In this document: one piece after another, positions 15,945-26,345 of the stretch
Position numbering within the stretch: position 1 is the stretch's first letter
Layout: each line of letters opens with the position of its first letter
NCBI RefSeq assembly: GCF_019583405.1
Contig: NZ_SZUU01000015.1
Location: forward strand, 1-47,729
From: Bacteroides fragilis
Lineage (GTDB): Bacteria > Bacteroidota > Bacteroidia > Bacteroidales > Bacteroidaceae
Direction of reading: 5' to 3'
Length of the DNA stretch: 47,729 bases
The notes under the pieces: generated by a model
Databases searched by the model: none
Told to the model about the DNA's origin: nothing
Seen by the model: only the letters and a program-made list of their open reading frames with translations
Made by a program: the position numbers and the translations under genes

Positions 15945-16784
15945 ATGAAACAGAATTTTTGGATATTATTAATTATACTGGCTTGCAGCGCAGTAGCTTG
16001 TAAGTCGGGACAAAAGAAAGATGGAAACATGGAAAAAGAAACTGTATTGAAGATTGAGACCTCTATGGGAGATATCAAAGTAAAGTTGTATAATGAGACT
16101 CCGAAGCATAGAGATAATTTCATTAAACTGGCTAAAGACGGAACGTATAACGGAACGTTGTTTCATCGTGTCATAAAAGACTTTATGGTGCAAGCGGGTG
16201 ATCCGGAATCGAAAAATGCTCCGAAAGGTAAGATGTTGGGTTCCGGTGATGTAGGTTATATAGTTCCGGCTGAGTTTGTATATCCGAAGTATTTTCATAA
16301 AAAAGGTGCTTTGTCTGCTGCCCGGCAGGGAGATGAAGTGAATCCGAAGAAAGAATCATCCGGTTGTCAATTCTATATTGTTACCGGAAAAGTGTTCAAT
16401 GATTCGACACTTCTGAATATGGAGCAGCAGAAGAATCAGAATAAGGTGACTGAAGCTTTTAATGCTTTGGCGCAAAAACACATGAAAGAAATCTATAAAA
16501 TGCGCAAGGCTAATGATCAGGACGGATTGTATGCTTTACAAGATACTCTGTTTATACAGGCTGAAGCAGAAGCTGCCAAACAACCCGATTTCCACTTTAC
16601 TCCTGAGCAAATAAAAGCTTATACAACTGTCGGAGGTACTCCGCATCTGGATGGCGAATATACCGTTTTTGGCGAAGTTGTCGAGGGCATGGACATTGTT
16701 GACAAAATCCAGCAGGTAAAAACAGACCGCAGCGATCGCCCGGAAGAGGATGTGAAGATTATTAATGTTTCTGTTATTGAGTAA
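15945..16784 (+). CDS. cyclophilin-type peptidyl-prolyl isomerase lipoprotein
   Basis: A 279-residue envelope lipoprotein that catalyses cis-trans isomerisation of proline bonds during folding. Lipobox Cys is residue 14 or 19 (IILACSAVAC). The cyclophilin domain runs from VLKIETSMGDIKVKLY (34-49) through the catalytic FHRVIKDFMVQAGDP (73-87, Arg75), SGCQFYIVTG, and ends with HLDGEYTVFGEV. Between the last two motifs is an insertion of about 80 residues (149-232), helical and rich in Gln, Lys and Ala; typical cyclophilins have a short loop here. It leads the operon, with the M16 peptidase gene starting 2 bases after its stop. Confidence 0.92.
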   Translation: MKQNFWILLIILACSAVACKSGQKKDGNMEKETVLKIETSMGDIKVKLYNETPKHRDNFIKLAKDGTYNGTLFHRVIKDFMVQAGDPESKNAPKGKMLGSGDVGYIVPAEFVYPKYFHKKGALSAARQGDEVNPKKESSGCQFYIVTGKVFNDSTLLNMEQQKNQNKVTEAFNALAQKHMKEIYKMRKANDQDGLYALQDTLFIQAEAEAAKQPDFHFTPEQIKAYTTVGGTPHLDGEYTVFGEVVEGMDIVDKIQQVKTDRSDRPEEDVKIINVSVIE

Positions 16785-16786
16785 AT

Positions 16787-18049
16787 ATGCTGCAAATCAA
16801 CAGGCATATTCTGGATAATGGTCTGAGATTGGTTCATGCGCAGGACACCAGTACGCAGATGGTTGCGCTCAATGTTCTCTATAATGTGGGAGCCAGAGAT
16901 GAAAACCCGGAGCATACCGGGTTTGCTCATCTTTTTGAGCATCTGATGTTTGGCGGTTCTGTGAATATACCCGATTATGATGCTCCGCTACAATTGGCAG
17001 GAGGGGAAAACAATGCTTGGACCAATAATGACATTACCAACTATTATCTCACTGTACCCAGACAGAATGTGGAAACCGGATTTTGGCTTGAATCTGATAG
17101 AATGTTGAGCCTCGATTTCAGTGAACGCAGTCTGGAGGTTCAGCGGGGAGTGGTAATGGAAGAGTTTAAGCAGCGTTGCCTTAATCAGCCCTATGGTGAT
17201 GTTGGGCATTTGTTGCGTCCGCTGGCTTATCGGGTTCATCCTTATCAATGGCCTACCATCGGTAAGGAGCTGTCTCACATAGCCAATGCTACATTGGAAG
17301 AGGTCAAAGATTTCTTTTTTCGTTTTTATGCACCTAATAATGCTGTTCTGGCTGTTACCGGCAATATTTCGTTTGAAGAGGCTTTACATCTCACGGAAAA
17401 GTGGTTTGCTTCCATCCCCCGCCGGGAAGTTCCTTTGAGGCAATTGCCTCCGGAGCCGGTACAAACGGAAGAACGCCGTTTGGTAGTGGAGAGGAATGTA
17501 CCGCTTGATTCGCTTTTTATGGCATACCATATGTGTGACCGTGCAGATAGCGATTATTATGCTTTTGATATCTTGTCGGATATCTTAAGTAACGGGCGTT
17601 CCAGCCGTTTGAATCAGCATCTTGTGCAAGAAAAGCAATTGTTTTCGAGTATCGATGCTTATATATCGGGAACACTTGATGCTGGCTTGTTCCATATCAG
17701 TGGGAAACCGGCAGCCGGTGTGTCATTGGAAGAGGCCGAGGCTGCGGTGCGCGAAGAGTTGAATGAACTGCAATCTGCTTTAATCCAAGAACAAGAACTT
17801 GAGAAAGTAAAGAATAAGTTTGAATCTACCCAGATATTCGGAAATATCAATTATCTGAATGTTGCCACCAATCTTGCCTGGTTCGAATTGAACGGGCGGG
17901 CTGAAGATATGGAAAACGAGGTTGAACGCTATCGCACTGTGACTGCCGACCGTTTGAATGCGGTGGCACAAACTGCATTCCGAAAAGAAAATGGAGTAGT
18001 ACTTTATTATAAGAGTAGTAGAGGAGAGAAGAATGAGACTTATATATAA
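16787..18049 (+). CDS. M16-family zinc metallopeptidase
   Basis: A 420-residue insulinase/pitrilysin-type peptidase. The inverted zinc motif HxxEH is HLFEH (His48, Glu51, His52), and the downstream Glu ligand lies in VVMEEF (near 125). Two M16 half-domains are present, the second carrying FMAYHMCDRADSDYYAFDIL. No signal peptide is seen, so it is probably cytoplasmic, in contrast to the lipoprotein before it. Its 3' end overlaps the MATE gene by 17 bases. Confidence 0.9.
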   Translation: MLQINRHILDNGLRLVHAQDTSTQMVALNVLYNVGARDENPEHTGFAHLFEHLMFGGSVNIPDYDAPLQLAGGENNAWTNNDITNYYLTVPRQNVETGFWLESDRMLSLDFSERSLEVQRGVVMEEFKQRCLNQPYGDVGHLLRPLAYRVHPYQWPTIGKELSHIANATLEEVKDFFFRFYAPNNAVLAVTGNISFEEALHLTEKWFASIPRREVPLRQLPPEPVQTEERRLVVERNVPLDSLFMAYHMCDRADSDYYAFDILSDILSNGRSSRLNQHLVQEKQLFSSIDAYISGTLDAGLFHISGKPAAGVSLEEAEAAVREELNELQSALIQEQELEKVKNKFESTQIFGNINYLNVATNLAWFELNGRAEDMENEVERYRTVTADRLNAVAQTAFRKENGVVLYYKSSRGEKNETYI

Positions 18050-19358
18050 GAATCATTATAAAGCATTATTTCTTCTCGGCCTTCCTATTGTCATCGGGCA
18101 AGTAGGGGTTATTGTGCTTGGCTTTGCCGATACCTTAATGATTGGTCATCACAGCACCAACGAACTGGGAGCAGCCTCCTTTGTCAATAACATGTTTACG
18201 CTTGCTATTATTTTCAGTACCGGATTTTCATATGGATTAACTCCTGTTGTAGGGGGCTTTTATGGGACTCGCAGATTTGCGTCTGCCGGGCAGGCATTAC
18301 GTTGCAGCTTGCTTGCCAATCTTTTGGTCGGTATTTTATTAACCGTAATTATGGGCATTCTCTATCTGAATGTTGAAAGATTGGGGCAACCGGAAGAGTT
18401 ATTACCTTTGATCAAGCCCTATTATCTGATATTGCTTGCCTCGCTGATCTTTGTGTTGCTATTTAACGGATTCAAACAGTTTACTGATGGAATAACCGAT
18501 ACTAAGACAGCTATGTGGATACTTTTGGGTGGAAATGTGCTGAATATCGTGGGGAACTATATCTTGATTAACGGTAAACTTGGATTTCCCGAACTTGGAT
18601 TATTGGGTGCCGGAATCAGCACGTTGTTCTCACGTATTGTCATGGTGCTTGTGTTTGCATTCGTGTTTTTTAGTAGTCGCCGTTTCTTACGTTATAAACT
18701 GGGATTCATCCGTTTGGGATGGTCGCGTACATTGTTCCGTCAACTAAATGCCTTAGGATGGCCTGTGGCTTTTCAAATGGGGATGGAAACCGCTTCATTT
18801 AGCTTGAGCACAGTGATGGTAGGATGGTTGGGGACTATCGCCCTTGCCTCACATCAGGTAATGCTTACTATCTCACAATTCACATTTATGATGTTTTATG
18901 GGATGGGGGCGGCAGTAGCTGTGCGTGTCAGCAATTTCAAGGGCCAAAACGATATTGTTAATGTACGCCGTACTGCGTATGCCGGAGCACATATCATATC
19001 GGCTATGGGAGTTGTTCTGCTGTCTATTGTTTTCTTGTTCCGCTATCAGGTAGGAGGATGGTTTACCGACAATACCGAAGTCTCTGCGATGGTAGTTGTC
19101 CTGATGGTGCCTTTTCTGGCTTATCAGTTTGGCGATGGGATGCAAATCAATTTCGCTAATGCCCTGCGTGGCATTTCGGATGTAAAGCCTATGATGCTGA
19201 TTGCTTTTATCGCCTATTTTATCATTTCTCTCCCAGCCGGATATTTCTTTGGGTTTGTTATGGGCTGGGGATTACTCGGGGTCTGGATGGCTTTTCCTTT
19301 CGGACTGAGTAGTGCGGCCATTATGTTATGGTTACGTTTCAGATATAAAACAAGATAA
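18033..19358 (+). CDS. MATE-family efflux transporter
   Basis: A 441-residue inner-membrane protein with about 12 membrane helices, the usual MATE size. It exports drugs or metabolites by Na+ or H+ antiport. Recognisable stretches are FADTLMIGHHSTNELGAASFVNN near the start and GTIALASHQVMLTISQF in the second half, the matching positions of the two MATE repeats. It overlaps the M16 gene and is followed 3 bases later by the hybrid kinase, so the four genes form one transcription unit. Substrate unknown. Confidence 0.92.
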   Translation: MRLIYKNHYKALFLLGLPIVIGQVGVIVLGFADTLMIGHHSTNELGAASFVNNMFTLAIIFSTGFSYGLTPVVGGFYGTRRFASAGQALRCSLLANLLVGILLTVIMGILYLNVERLGQPEELLPLIKPYYLILLASLIFVLLFNGFKQFTDGITDTKTAMWILLGGNVLNIVGNYILINGKLGFPELGLLGAGISTLFSRIVMVLVFAFVFFSSRRFLRYKLGFIRLGWSRTLFRQLNALGWPVAFQMGMETASFSLSTVMVGWLGTIALASHQVMLTISQFTFMMFYGMGAAVAVRVSNFKGQNDIVNVRRTAYAGAHIISAMGVVLLSIVFLFRYQVGGWFTDNTEVSAMVVVLMVPFLAYQFGDGMQINFANALRGISDVKPMMLIAFIAYFIISLPAGYFFGFVMGWGLLGVWMAFPFGLSSAAIMLWLRFRYKTR

Positions 19359-19361
19359 GTT

Positions 19362-21662
19362 ATGGCTATTCCTTCTCGTTTCACAAAAGTAAAGATCGCG
19401 GCGGGGTATACTTTGTTGCTGGTTGTGCTCTTGCTCTCTCTGTTGTTTGTGCACAGGGAGATGGAGAAATTGTCTGATACGGACGATGTACAGAGTTTGC
19501 AGACGGATAGTTTGCTGCTTTTACTGAAAGAAAAAGATGAAAATACCATCCGGATGCTTCAGATCATTAATGAAGCGAACGAGAGTATGATTACTCCGGT
19601 TGAATTGGATTCTATCATTGCCGAACAGGATACAGTAATCACTCAACAGCGTGTGCAACATCGTATCATCACCAAGCGTGACTCTGTGATTACGAAACGA
19701 AAGAAAAAAGGCTTTTTCAGAAGGTTGGGCGAGGTGTTCGCTCCTTCGAAAGAAGATACGGCTGTGCTGGTAAATACAGCCGTCGAATTTGCGACCGACA
19801 CCATTCTTGAACCTTACAATCCGATTGATTCACTACATCAGCGCATACGAACGGTGACCCAACGGAAGTCTAAACCTGTGGTACGGCCCAACTACAATGC
19901 CCGTCTTCGCCGGATGAATAAGGAATTAACCACTCGTATTGACAGCATGATTACGACCTATGAGCAAGTAGTCACCCAACGTGCTATGGACAACGCATCC
20001 GAACAGCAAGAACTTCGGAACCGTTCGACTCGTACGATTGGCGGGATTGCCATTGCTGCCGTGTTGTTGTCCGCCTGTTTTCTGATTATGATTTGGCGGG
20101 ATATCACCCGGAGTAATCGTTACCGGAAAGAACTGGAGGAGGCCAATAAGCGCGCGGAAGCACTGTTGGAGGCTCGTGAAAAGTTAATGCTTGCCATTAC
20201 TCATGATTTTAAGGCTCCTTTGGGGTCTATCATCGGATATACGGATTTATTGACCGGGTTGACTACGGATGAAAGACAGCGCTTCTATCTGGACAATATG
20301 AAAAGTTCCTCGCAACATCTGCTTAAACTGGTAAGTGATCTGCTCGACTTCCACCGGTTGGATCTGAATAAAGCAGAAGTCAACCGGGTTACTTTTAATC
20401 CGGCACAACTGTTTGAAGAGATACGTATTAGCTTCAAACCACTGACCGATGCCAAACATCTGACTTTAAGTTGCAGTATAGACGCTGAACTGGACGGACG
20501 TTTCATTAGTGATCCGCTCCGTATCCGGCAAATTGTAAATAATCTGCTTTCCAATGCCGTGAAGTTCACAGCTAAGGGTAGCATTGCGTTGAATATTACC
20601 TATCATTCGTCCAGTGTCCGCATTGAGGTAGTAGACACCGGTAAAGGTATGGCACCCGGTGATCGCGAAAAGATATTTCAGGAATTTACCCGGTTGCCGG
20701 GAGCACAAGGGGAGGAAGGCTTTGGACTGGGGCTTTCCATTGTACACAAACTTGTGACCTTGCTCGAAGGATCGATTAGCGTTCAAAGTACATTGGGTGA
20801 AGGGAGTCGTTTTATTGTCATTCTGCCACTCTATCCTGTGGGGCCTGTGACAGGAGAGAAGCGGGAAGGAAATGTGTCTTTGGTTTCAACGACAGATCAA
20901 GCCGGTGAGGACGGGACAATGGCATCTCCAAAATTAAACCGTGTTTTATTGATTGATGACGACCGGATTCAATTGGCTCTGACTGCCGCTATGCTTGAAC
21001 AACAAGGCATTCAGGCTGTTTGCTGCCAACAGCCGGATGAGTTGATTGAGCAACTTCGTACGGCTACATTCGATGTGTTGCTGACTGACGTTCAAATGCC
21101 TGCCATCAACGGTTTCGATTTACTGAAACTATTGCGTGCATCCAATATACCTCAGGCGCGTACTATTCCGGTAATTGCTGTTACCGCCCGGAGTGAGATG
21201 AATGAACAAGACTTTCAGGAACACGGCTTTGCAGGATGTTTGCATAAGCCTTTTACGGTAAAGGAACTCTTGACGATTATCAGTGGTGAAGAAATGACCG
21301 GTTCGTCAGCTGAATTGACACCGGACTCCCTTAACTTTCGGGCGCTGACTGCTTTTTCCGAAGATGATCCGGAAGCTGCCTCTACCATTATTCAAACCTT
21401 TATTGAAGAAACGGAGAAGAACCGAAACCGGATGGAAAGCGCTATCCGAGCCACTGATGTGGATGGGATAGCCGGCATGGCTCACAAATTATTGCCTCTG
21501 TTTACGTTGCTTGGGGCTTCCGAGGCACTTCCTCTGCTATTATGGCTGGAGCAGCGTCGTGGCGAAGCCGTATCGGACGAAATGATACAAAAGGCGAATG
21601 AAGCTCTTCGACAGGTAGATATCGTGATGGCTGAGGCGCGACGATATGCGGCGGGAGATTAA
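19362..21662 (+). CDS. hybrid histidine kinase with receiver and Hpt domains
   Basis: A 766-residue membrane kinase. Membrane helices at about 12-30 and 225-246 flank a roughly 195-residue periplasmic, mostly helical sensor region rich in charged residues. HisKA follows with phospho-acceptor His281 (AITHDFKAPLGSIIGY), then the ATPase domain (N-box NNLLSNAVKF near 393, DTGKGM at 425, GFGLGLSI at 453), a receiver with Asp576 (LLTDVQMP) and Lys629, and a C-terminal Hpt domain with His708 (MAHKL). The full phosphorelay lacks only a final response regulator; none is adjacent. Confidence 0.94.
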   Translation: MAIPSRFTKVKIAAGYTLLLVVLLLSLLFVHREMEKLSDTDDVQSLQTDSLLLLLKEKDENTIRMLQIINEANESMITPVELDSIIAEQDTVITQQRVQHRIITKRDSVITKRKKKGFFRRLGEVFAPSKEDTAVLVNTAVEFATDTILEPYNPIDSLHQRIRTVTQRKSKPVVRPNYNARLRRMNKELTTRIDSMITTYEQVVTQRAMDNASEQQELRNRSTRTIGGIAIAAVLLSACFLIMIWRDITRSNRYRKELEEANKRAEALLEAREKLMLAITHDFKAPLGSIIGYTDLLTGLTTDERQRFYLDNMKSSSQHLLKLVSDLLDFHRLDLNKAEVNRVTFNPAQLFEEIRISFKPLTDAKHLTLSCSIDAELDGRFISDPLRIRQIVNNLLSNAVKFTAKGSIALNITYHSSSVRIEVVDTGKGMAPGDREKIFQEFTRLPGAQGEEGFGLGLSIVHKLVTLLEGSISVQSTLGEGSRFIVILPLYPVGPVTGEKREGNVSLVSTTDQAGEDGTMASPKLNRVLLIDDDRIQLALTAAMLEQQGIQAVCCQQPDELIEQLRTATFDVLLTDVQMPAINGFDLLKLLRASNIPQARTIPVIAVTARSEMNEQDFQEHGFAGCLHKPFTVKELLTIISGEEMTGSSAELTPDSLNFRALTAFSEDDPEAASTIIQTFIEETEKNRNRMESAIRATDVDGIAGMAHKLLPLFTLLGASEALPLLLWLEQRRGEAVSDEMIQKANEALRQVDIVMAEARRYAAGD

Positions 21663-21773
21663 CAATTGATGATTGCTGTAACTCTATTCGTATACAAAAT
21701 CGTCGTCACTTTAATCTTTTTCCGGAAAATTTTGTTTCCTTTGTATCACTTTTTACATTGAGAGACAAGCTTC

Positions 21774-24700
21774 ATGAAACGAAAATGGATCAAATGGGTA
21801 AGCTGGATTTTGCTTACCCCCCTCATACTCTTTGTGATACTGATGGTATTACTCTATATCCCTCCCGTACAGAATTTTCTGAGAAAGGAGGCTGCTGCTT
21901 ATGCTTCCGAAGCAACCGGCATGCAGATCAATGTACGTCGCATCGATTTACGGTTTCCTTTAAATCTGTTGGTACGGGGAGTTGAAGTCATCCAGGCTCC
22001 CGATACATTGCTTTCACTTGAAAGCCTCAATGTACATGTGCAGGCACTTCCGCTTTTCCGTGGTAAGGTTGAGGTAGATGACATCAGCCTTCAACAGGTA
22101 GCTGTTAATTCTGCTAACCTGATAGACGGTATGCGGCTGAAAGGTGTTCTGGGTAGTTTTAGGTTGGAAAGTCATGGAGTGGATTTACCCAATGAAATAG
22201 CTATTATAAACCGGGCCGAACTATCTGATACTCATGTACAGTTACTTTTGAATGATACCACTGCTACGCCTAAAGATACCACTCAAAGTGAGGTCCGCTG
22301 GAAAGTAGACCTGCGTCATTTGAAATTGAAGAATGTCTCTTTCAGCATGCAGTTACCGACAGATAGTATGCGTTTGGCGGCCCACGTGGGAGAAGCACAA
22401 GTAAATGATGCGGAAGCCGATTTGAAGAATTTGCATTATGGGCTTCGTAGTTTTCTGTTATCGGGCACTTCGGTCAATTATGATGTGGGTACCACGGAGC
22501 CGGCGGAAGGTTTTGATCCTTCACACATCGCTTTGCGCGATATTCGTATCGGACTCGATTCGATGTATTATCGTGGACGCAATATGAATGCTGTTATCCG
22601 TGAATTTTCGATGAACGATCGATCCGGATTAAGTGTCACTTCGCTTACCGGACGTGTGTTTGCTAATGATACCATTATCCAAGTGCCGAGTTTGAAACTG
22701 CTGACTCCCCATTCCGAAATGGATCTTACTGCACAGACCTATTGGGAGTTGGTGAATATTCCTACTACCGGACGCCTGACTGCCCGTTTTAATGCGATGA
22801 TCGGGAAACAAGACGTGTTGTTGCTGGCCGGTGGATTGCCGGACAGCTTCAAAGAGGCCTATCCCTTCCGTCCGTTGGTGATACGTGCCGGTACGGAAGG
22901 AAACCTGAAAGAGATGCAGATAACCCGATTCAGTGCCGAGTTGCCCGGAGCTTTTTCGCTTTCGGGTGGTGGAGAATTATTGAATCTGACCGATAGCTTG
23001 GAGAGGTCTGCCATTATTGACCTGAGGATGCAGACACAGAACCTTAACTTCCTTACCGCTTTGGGCGGAACGAGGCCGGATAGCTTACTTGTTATTCCCA
23101 ACCAGATGTCGTTGGTTGCGAAAGCCCGGATGAAAGGGCCTCAATATATGGCACAACTCCTGTTGAAAGAAGGAGAGGGAATGCTGAATTTAGATGCTGC
23201 CTATAATGGGAGCACTGAGGCTTATCGGGCTGACCTGAAGGTGGACGCTTTGCAACTTCATCATTTCTTGCCCAAAGATTCGATCTACGAACTGACTACA
23301 TCGGTTGCTGCTGTGGGAAGAGGAATCGATTTCACTTCTTATCGTACGACTGCCTCTTTGAAGGCCTCACTGCAATCGTTGCATTATGGGCGTTATCAGA
23401 TTTCGGGAATTGAGGTGACCGGCGATGTAAAGAACGCACTTGCCACAGCCCATTTAGTGAGTGACAACCGCTTGTTAAAGATGAACGCCAATGCCGAATA
23501 TCACCTTGCCAAACCTTATATGGATGGAAAGCTTGATATGGATGTTACGCAACTTGATTTGTATGAACTGGGGATTGCCCCTAAACCCCTGAAATATCCT
23601 TTAGCTTTTAATTTTACGGCAGAAGCCCGGCGCGACCGTATTTTCACCCATCTTACAGCCGGTGATATGAAGCTTAACCTTTCGGCACGTTCCAGCTTGG
23701 ACGAGCTGATTAAACAGTCTGTACATTTTGCTGATGTGCTGGTTAAGCAAATAGATAAGAAAGAACTTGATCACGGGGAATTGCGAGAGGCGTTGCCGAC
23801 CGCTATTTTTTCGATGTCGGCCGGTAAAGAAAATCCGTTGGCCTATTATCTGGCAACGAAAGATATCGCTTTTCACGATGTGGGTGTGAAGTTTGGCACT
23901 GCTCCCGACTGGGGGATCAATGGAAAAGCCTCCATTCATGCATTGAAGATGGATACCCTGCAACTGGATACGATCTATTTTACTGTCAAGCAAGACACGG
24001 CTCGCATGAGTTTGCACGGGGGAGTCATCAACGGTCCTAAGAATCCGCAGATTGTTTTTAAATCAAGCATTGCCGGAGAAATACGCAATGATGATGCCGA
24101 ACTCACGCTACGCTATGAAAATGATAAAGGAGAAACCGGTGTACTTTTTGGTGTGAATGTCCGTCCATTGGTCGAGGGAAACGGTAAAGGCGACGGGCTT
24201 GCCTTTACACTGATACCGGAAAATCCCATTATTGCTTTCCGAAAGTTCCACTTCATCGATCGTCACAATTGGGTATATCTCCATAAGAACATGCGTTTGT
24301 ATGCTAATGTCGATATGGTAGATGATGAAGATATGGGATTCCGGATAAAATCAAACCAGAGCGATACTGTATCGTTGCAGAATATTGATGTGGAGTTACA
24401 ACGTATACGTCTGGCTGAAATCAGTAAGGTACTCCCTTACCTGCCCGACTTGTCGGGGCTCTTCTCGGCTGAAGCTAATTACGTGCAGACAGCTACTTCT
24501 TTGCAGGTATCGGCTGAGGCTAATATTGATGAACTGACTTATGAACATCAACGTATCGGAGACGTTGCGCTTGGTGTGACATGGCTTCCAGGTGAAAGGG
24601 GAAAACATTATATCAGTACTTATTTGACTCACGAGGGTGAGGAAATTCTGATGGCCGACGGTTCGCTTCATCCCTCGGTGACCGGTAAAGATAGTATTGA

Positions 24701-26318
24701 GGTGAATGCCATTATGGAGCATTTCCCATTAAAGATAGCTAATGCCTTTGTGCCGGATCAGGTTGTTAGCCTTTCGGGTGATATGGATGGTGGATTGCAC
24801 ATAACCGGAGATACGGATCAGCCATTGGTCAATGGCGATCTGATTCTGGACAGCGTATCGATCTTCGCCCGTCAGGCGGGAGCGAGGTTTACGTTCGATA
24901 ACCGTCCCGTACAGATTAAGAACAGTCGTTTGATGTTCAACAAATTTGCTATTTTTACCACCAGCAAAAATCCTTTCACGATTGATGGTACAGTCGATTT
25001 TCGTGATTTGGGCAGCCCTAAAGTGAATCTGTCGATGTTGGCGGAAAACTACATGCTGCTCAACGCTCCCCGTACTAAAGAGAGCCTGGTATATGGGAAG
25101 GTGTTTGTAGACTTTAACGCAACTTTGCGTGGTCCAGTGGATGCGTTGGTGATGCGCGGCAATATGAATTTGCTGGGCAATACGGATGTCACTTATGTAT
25201 TGATGGACTCGCCGCTTACCGTGCAGGACCGGTTGGGAGACTTGGTTACTTTTACTTCTTTCAGTGATACGACGACCGTACAGAAAGAAGAAGCCCCTGT
25301 TGTGTCACTTGGCGGACTCGACATGATTATGACTGTACAAATCGATCCCGGAGTCCGGTTGAAGGCCGATCTGAGTGCTGACCGTAGCAGCCGGGTAGAG
25401 TTGCAGGGAGGAGGCAATCTGAGTATGCAATATACACCGCAAGGTGATTTGTCCTTATCAGGCCGGTATACCCTTACGGGTGGTATGATGAAGTATGCAC
25501 TTCCCGTGATACCCCTGAAAGAATTCAATATAAACAATGGCAGTTACGTGGAATGGACCGGTAATCCGATGGACCCGATGCTCAATCTCAAAGCTACCGA
25601 GCGTCTTCGTGCTTCCGTAGGCAGTGAGAACGGGCAATCGCGTATGGTCAACTTTGATGTGTCGATTGTAGTTAAGAACCGTTTGGATAACCTTTCACTG
25701 GCCTTTGAGATCGATGCTCCCGATGATGCGGAAGTGCAGAATCAGCTGGCTTCTATGAGTGCTGATGAACGGGGTAAACAGGCTATTGCAATGTTGGCTA
25801 CCGGCCTCTATCTGGCTAATTCGGGAAGTTCCGGAGGTGGGGGGCTGAACATGGGATCGGCATTGAACAGTATACTTTCCAGCCAGATCAATGCATTGGC
25901 CGGAAACCTGAAGAATGCCAGCTTCTCGATGGGAGTAGAAGACCACGATGCGGCTGATGCGGGAGGAAAACGTACCGATTACAGTTTCCGTTATTCGCAG
26001 CGTTTCTTCAATGACCGTTTCCAGATCGTACTGGGTGGTAAGGTGTCTACCGGAGCGCAGGCTACGAATGATGTCGAGTCGTTTATTGACAATATCTCTC
26101 TCGAATATCGTCTCGACACATCCGGTACCCGTTACATTCGCCTTTTCCACAATAAGAATTATGAAAGTGTGCTTGAAGGGGAGATAACGGAAACTGGTAT
26201 CGGTCTGGTACTGCGTAAACGTATCGACAGATTGGGTGAGTTATTTATTTTCCGTAAAAAGAAGAAGACGCTTCCTGATACGCAAAAAGCTCCGTCTGAC
26301 GGCGAAGCACATCAGTAA
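21774..26318 (+). CDS. TamB-like translocation and assembly protein
   Basis: A 1514-residue inner-membrane-anchored, periplasm-spanning protein. One helix near residues 9-29 (WILLTPLILFVILMVLLYIP) is followed by a very long run of beta-strand repeats, as in AsmA/TamB bridge proteins thought to carry phospholipid or assist outer-membrane protein assembly. The C-terminal TamB (DUF490) domain is recognisable from about residue 1050: PRTKESLVYGKVFVDFNATLRG, SLSGRYTLTGGMM and the PDDAEVQNQLASMSADER stretch. It is followed directly by the TamA-like gene. A weak promoter-like TTCCTTTG lies at 21736-21743 in the 111-base spacer before it. Confidence 0.9.
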   Translation: MKRKWIKWVSWILLTPLILFVILMVLLYIPPVQNFLRKEAAAYASEATGMQINVRRIDLRFPLNLLVRGVEVIQAPDTLLSLESLNVHVQALPLFRGKVEVDDISLQQVAVNSANLIDGMRLKGVLGSFRLESHGVDLPNEIAIINRAELSDTHVQLLLNDTTATPKDTTQSEVRWKVDLRHLKLKNVSFSMQLPTDSMRLAAHVGEAQVNDAEADLKNLHYGLRSFLLSGTSVNYDVGTTEPAEGFDPSHIALRDIRIGLDSMYYRGRNMNAVIREFSMNDRSGLSVTSLTGRVFANDTIIQVPSLKLLTPHSEMDLTAQTYWELVNIPTTGRLTARFNAMIGKQDVLLLAGGLPDSFKEAYPFRPLVIRAGTEGNLKEMQITRFSAELPGAFSLSGGGELLNLTDSLERSAIIDLRMQTQNLNFLTALGGTRPDSLLVIPNQMSLVAKARMKGPQYMAQLLLKEGEGMLNLDAAYNGSTEAYRADLKVDALQLHHFLPKDSIYELTTSVAAVGRGIDFTSYRTTASLKASLQSLHYGRYQISGIEVTGDVKNALATAHLVSDNRLLKMNANAEYHLAKPYMDGKLDMDVTQLDLYELGIAPKPLKYPLAFNFTAEARRDRIFTHLTAGDMKLNLSARSSLDELIKQSVHFADVLVKQIDKKELDHGELREALPTAIFSMSAGKENPLAYYLATKDIAFHDVGVKFGTAPDWGINGKASIHALKMDTLQLDTIYFTVKQDTARMSLHGGVINGPKNPQIVFKSSIAGEIRNDDAELTLRYENDKGETGVLFGVNVRPLVEGNGKGDGLAFTLIPENPIIAFRKFHFIDRHNWVYLHKNMRLYANVDMVDDEDMGFRIKSNQSDTVSLQNIDVELQRIRLAEISKVLPYLPDLSGLFSAEANYVQTATSLQVSAEANIDELTYEHQRIGDVALGVTWLPGERGKHYISTYLTHEGEEILMADGSLHPSVTGKDSIEVNAIMEHFPLKIANAFVPDQVVSLSGDMDGGLHITGDTDQPLVNGDLILDSVSIFARQAGARFTFDNRPVQIKNSRLMFNKFAIFTTSKNPFTIDGTVDFRDLGSPKVNLSMLAENYMLLNAPRTKESLVYGKVFVDFNATLRGPVDALVMRGNMNLLGNTDVTYVLMDSPLTVQDRLGDLVTFTSFSDTTTVQKEEAPVVSLGGLDMIMTVQIDPGVRLKADLSADRSSRVELQGGGNLSMQYTPQGDLSLSGRYTLTGGMMKYALPVIPLKEFNINNGSYVEWTGNPMDPMLNLKATERLRASVGSENGQSRMVNFDVSIVVKNRLDNLSLAFEIDAPDDAEVQNQLASMSADERGKQAIAMLATGLYLANSGSSGGGGLNMGSALNSILSSQINALAGNLKNASFSMGVEDHDAADAGGKRTDYSFRYSQRFFNDRFQIVLGGKVSTGAQATNDVESFIDNISLEYRLDTSGTRYIRLFHNKNYESVLEGEITETGIGLVLRKRIDRLGELFIFRKKKKTLPDTQKAPSDGEAHQ

Positions 26319-26345
26319 TTGATTAACAACAGAGATTTAAACAGG

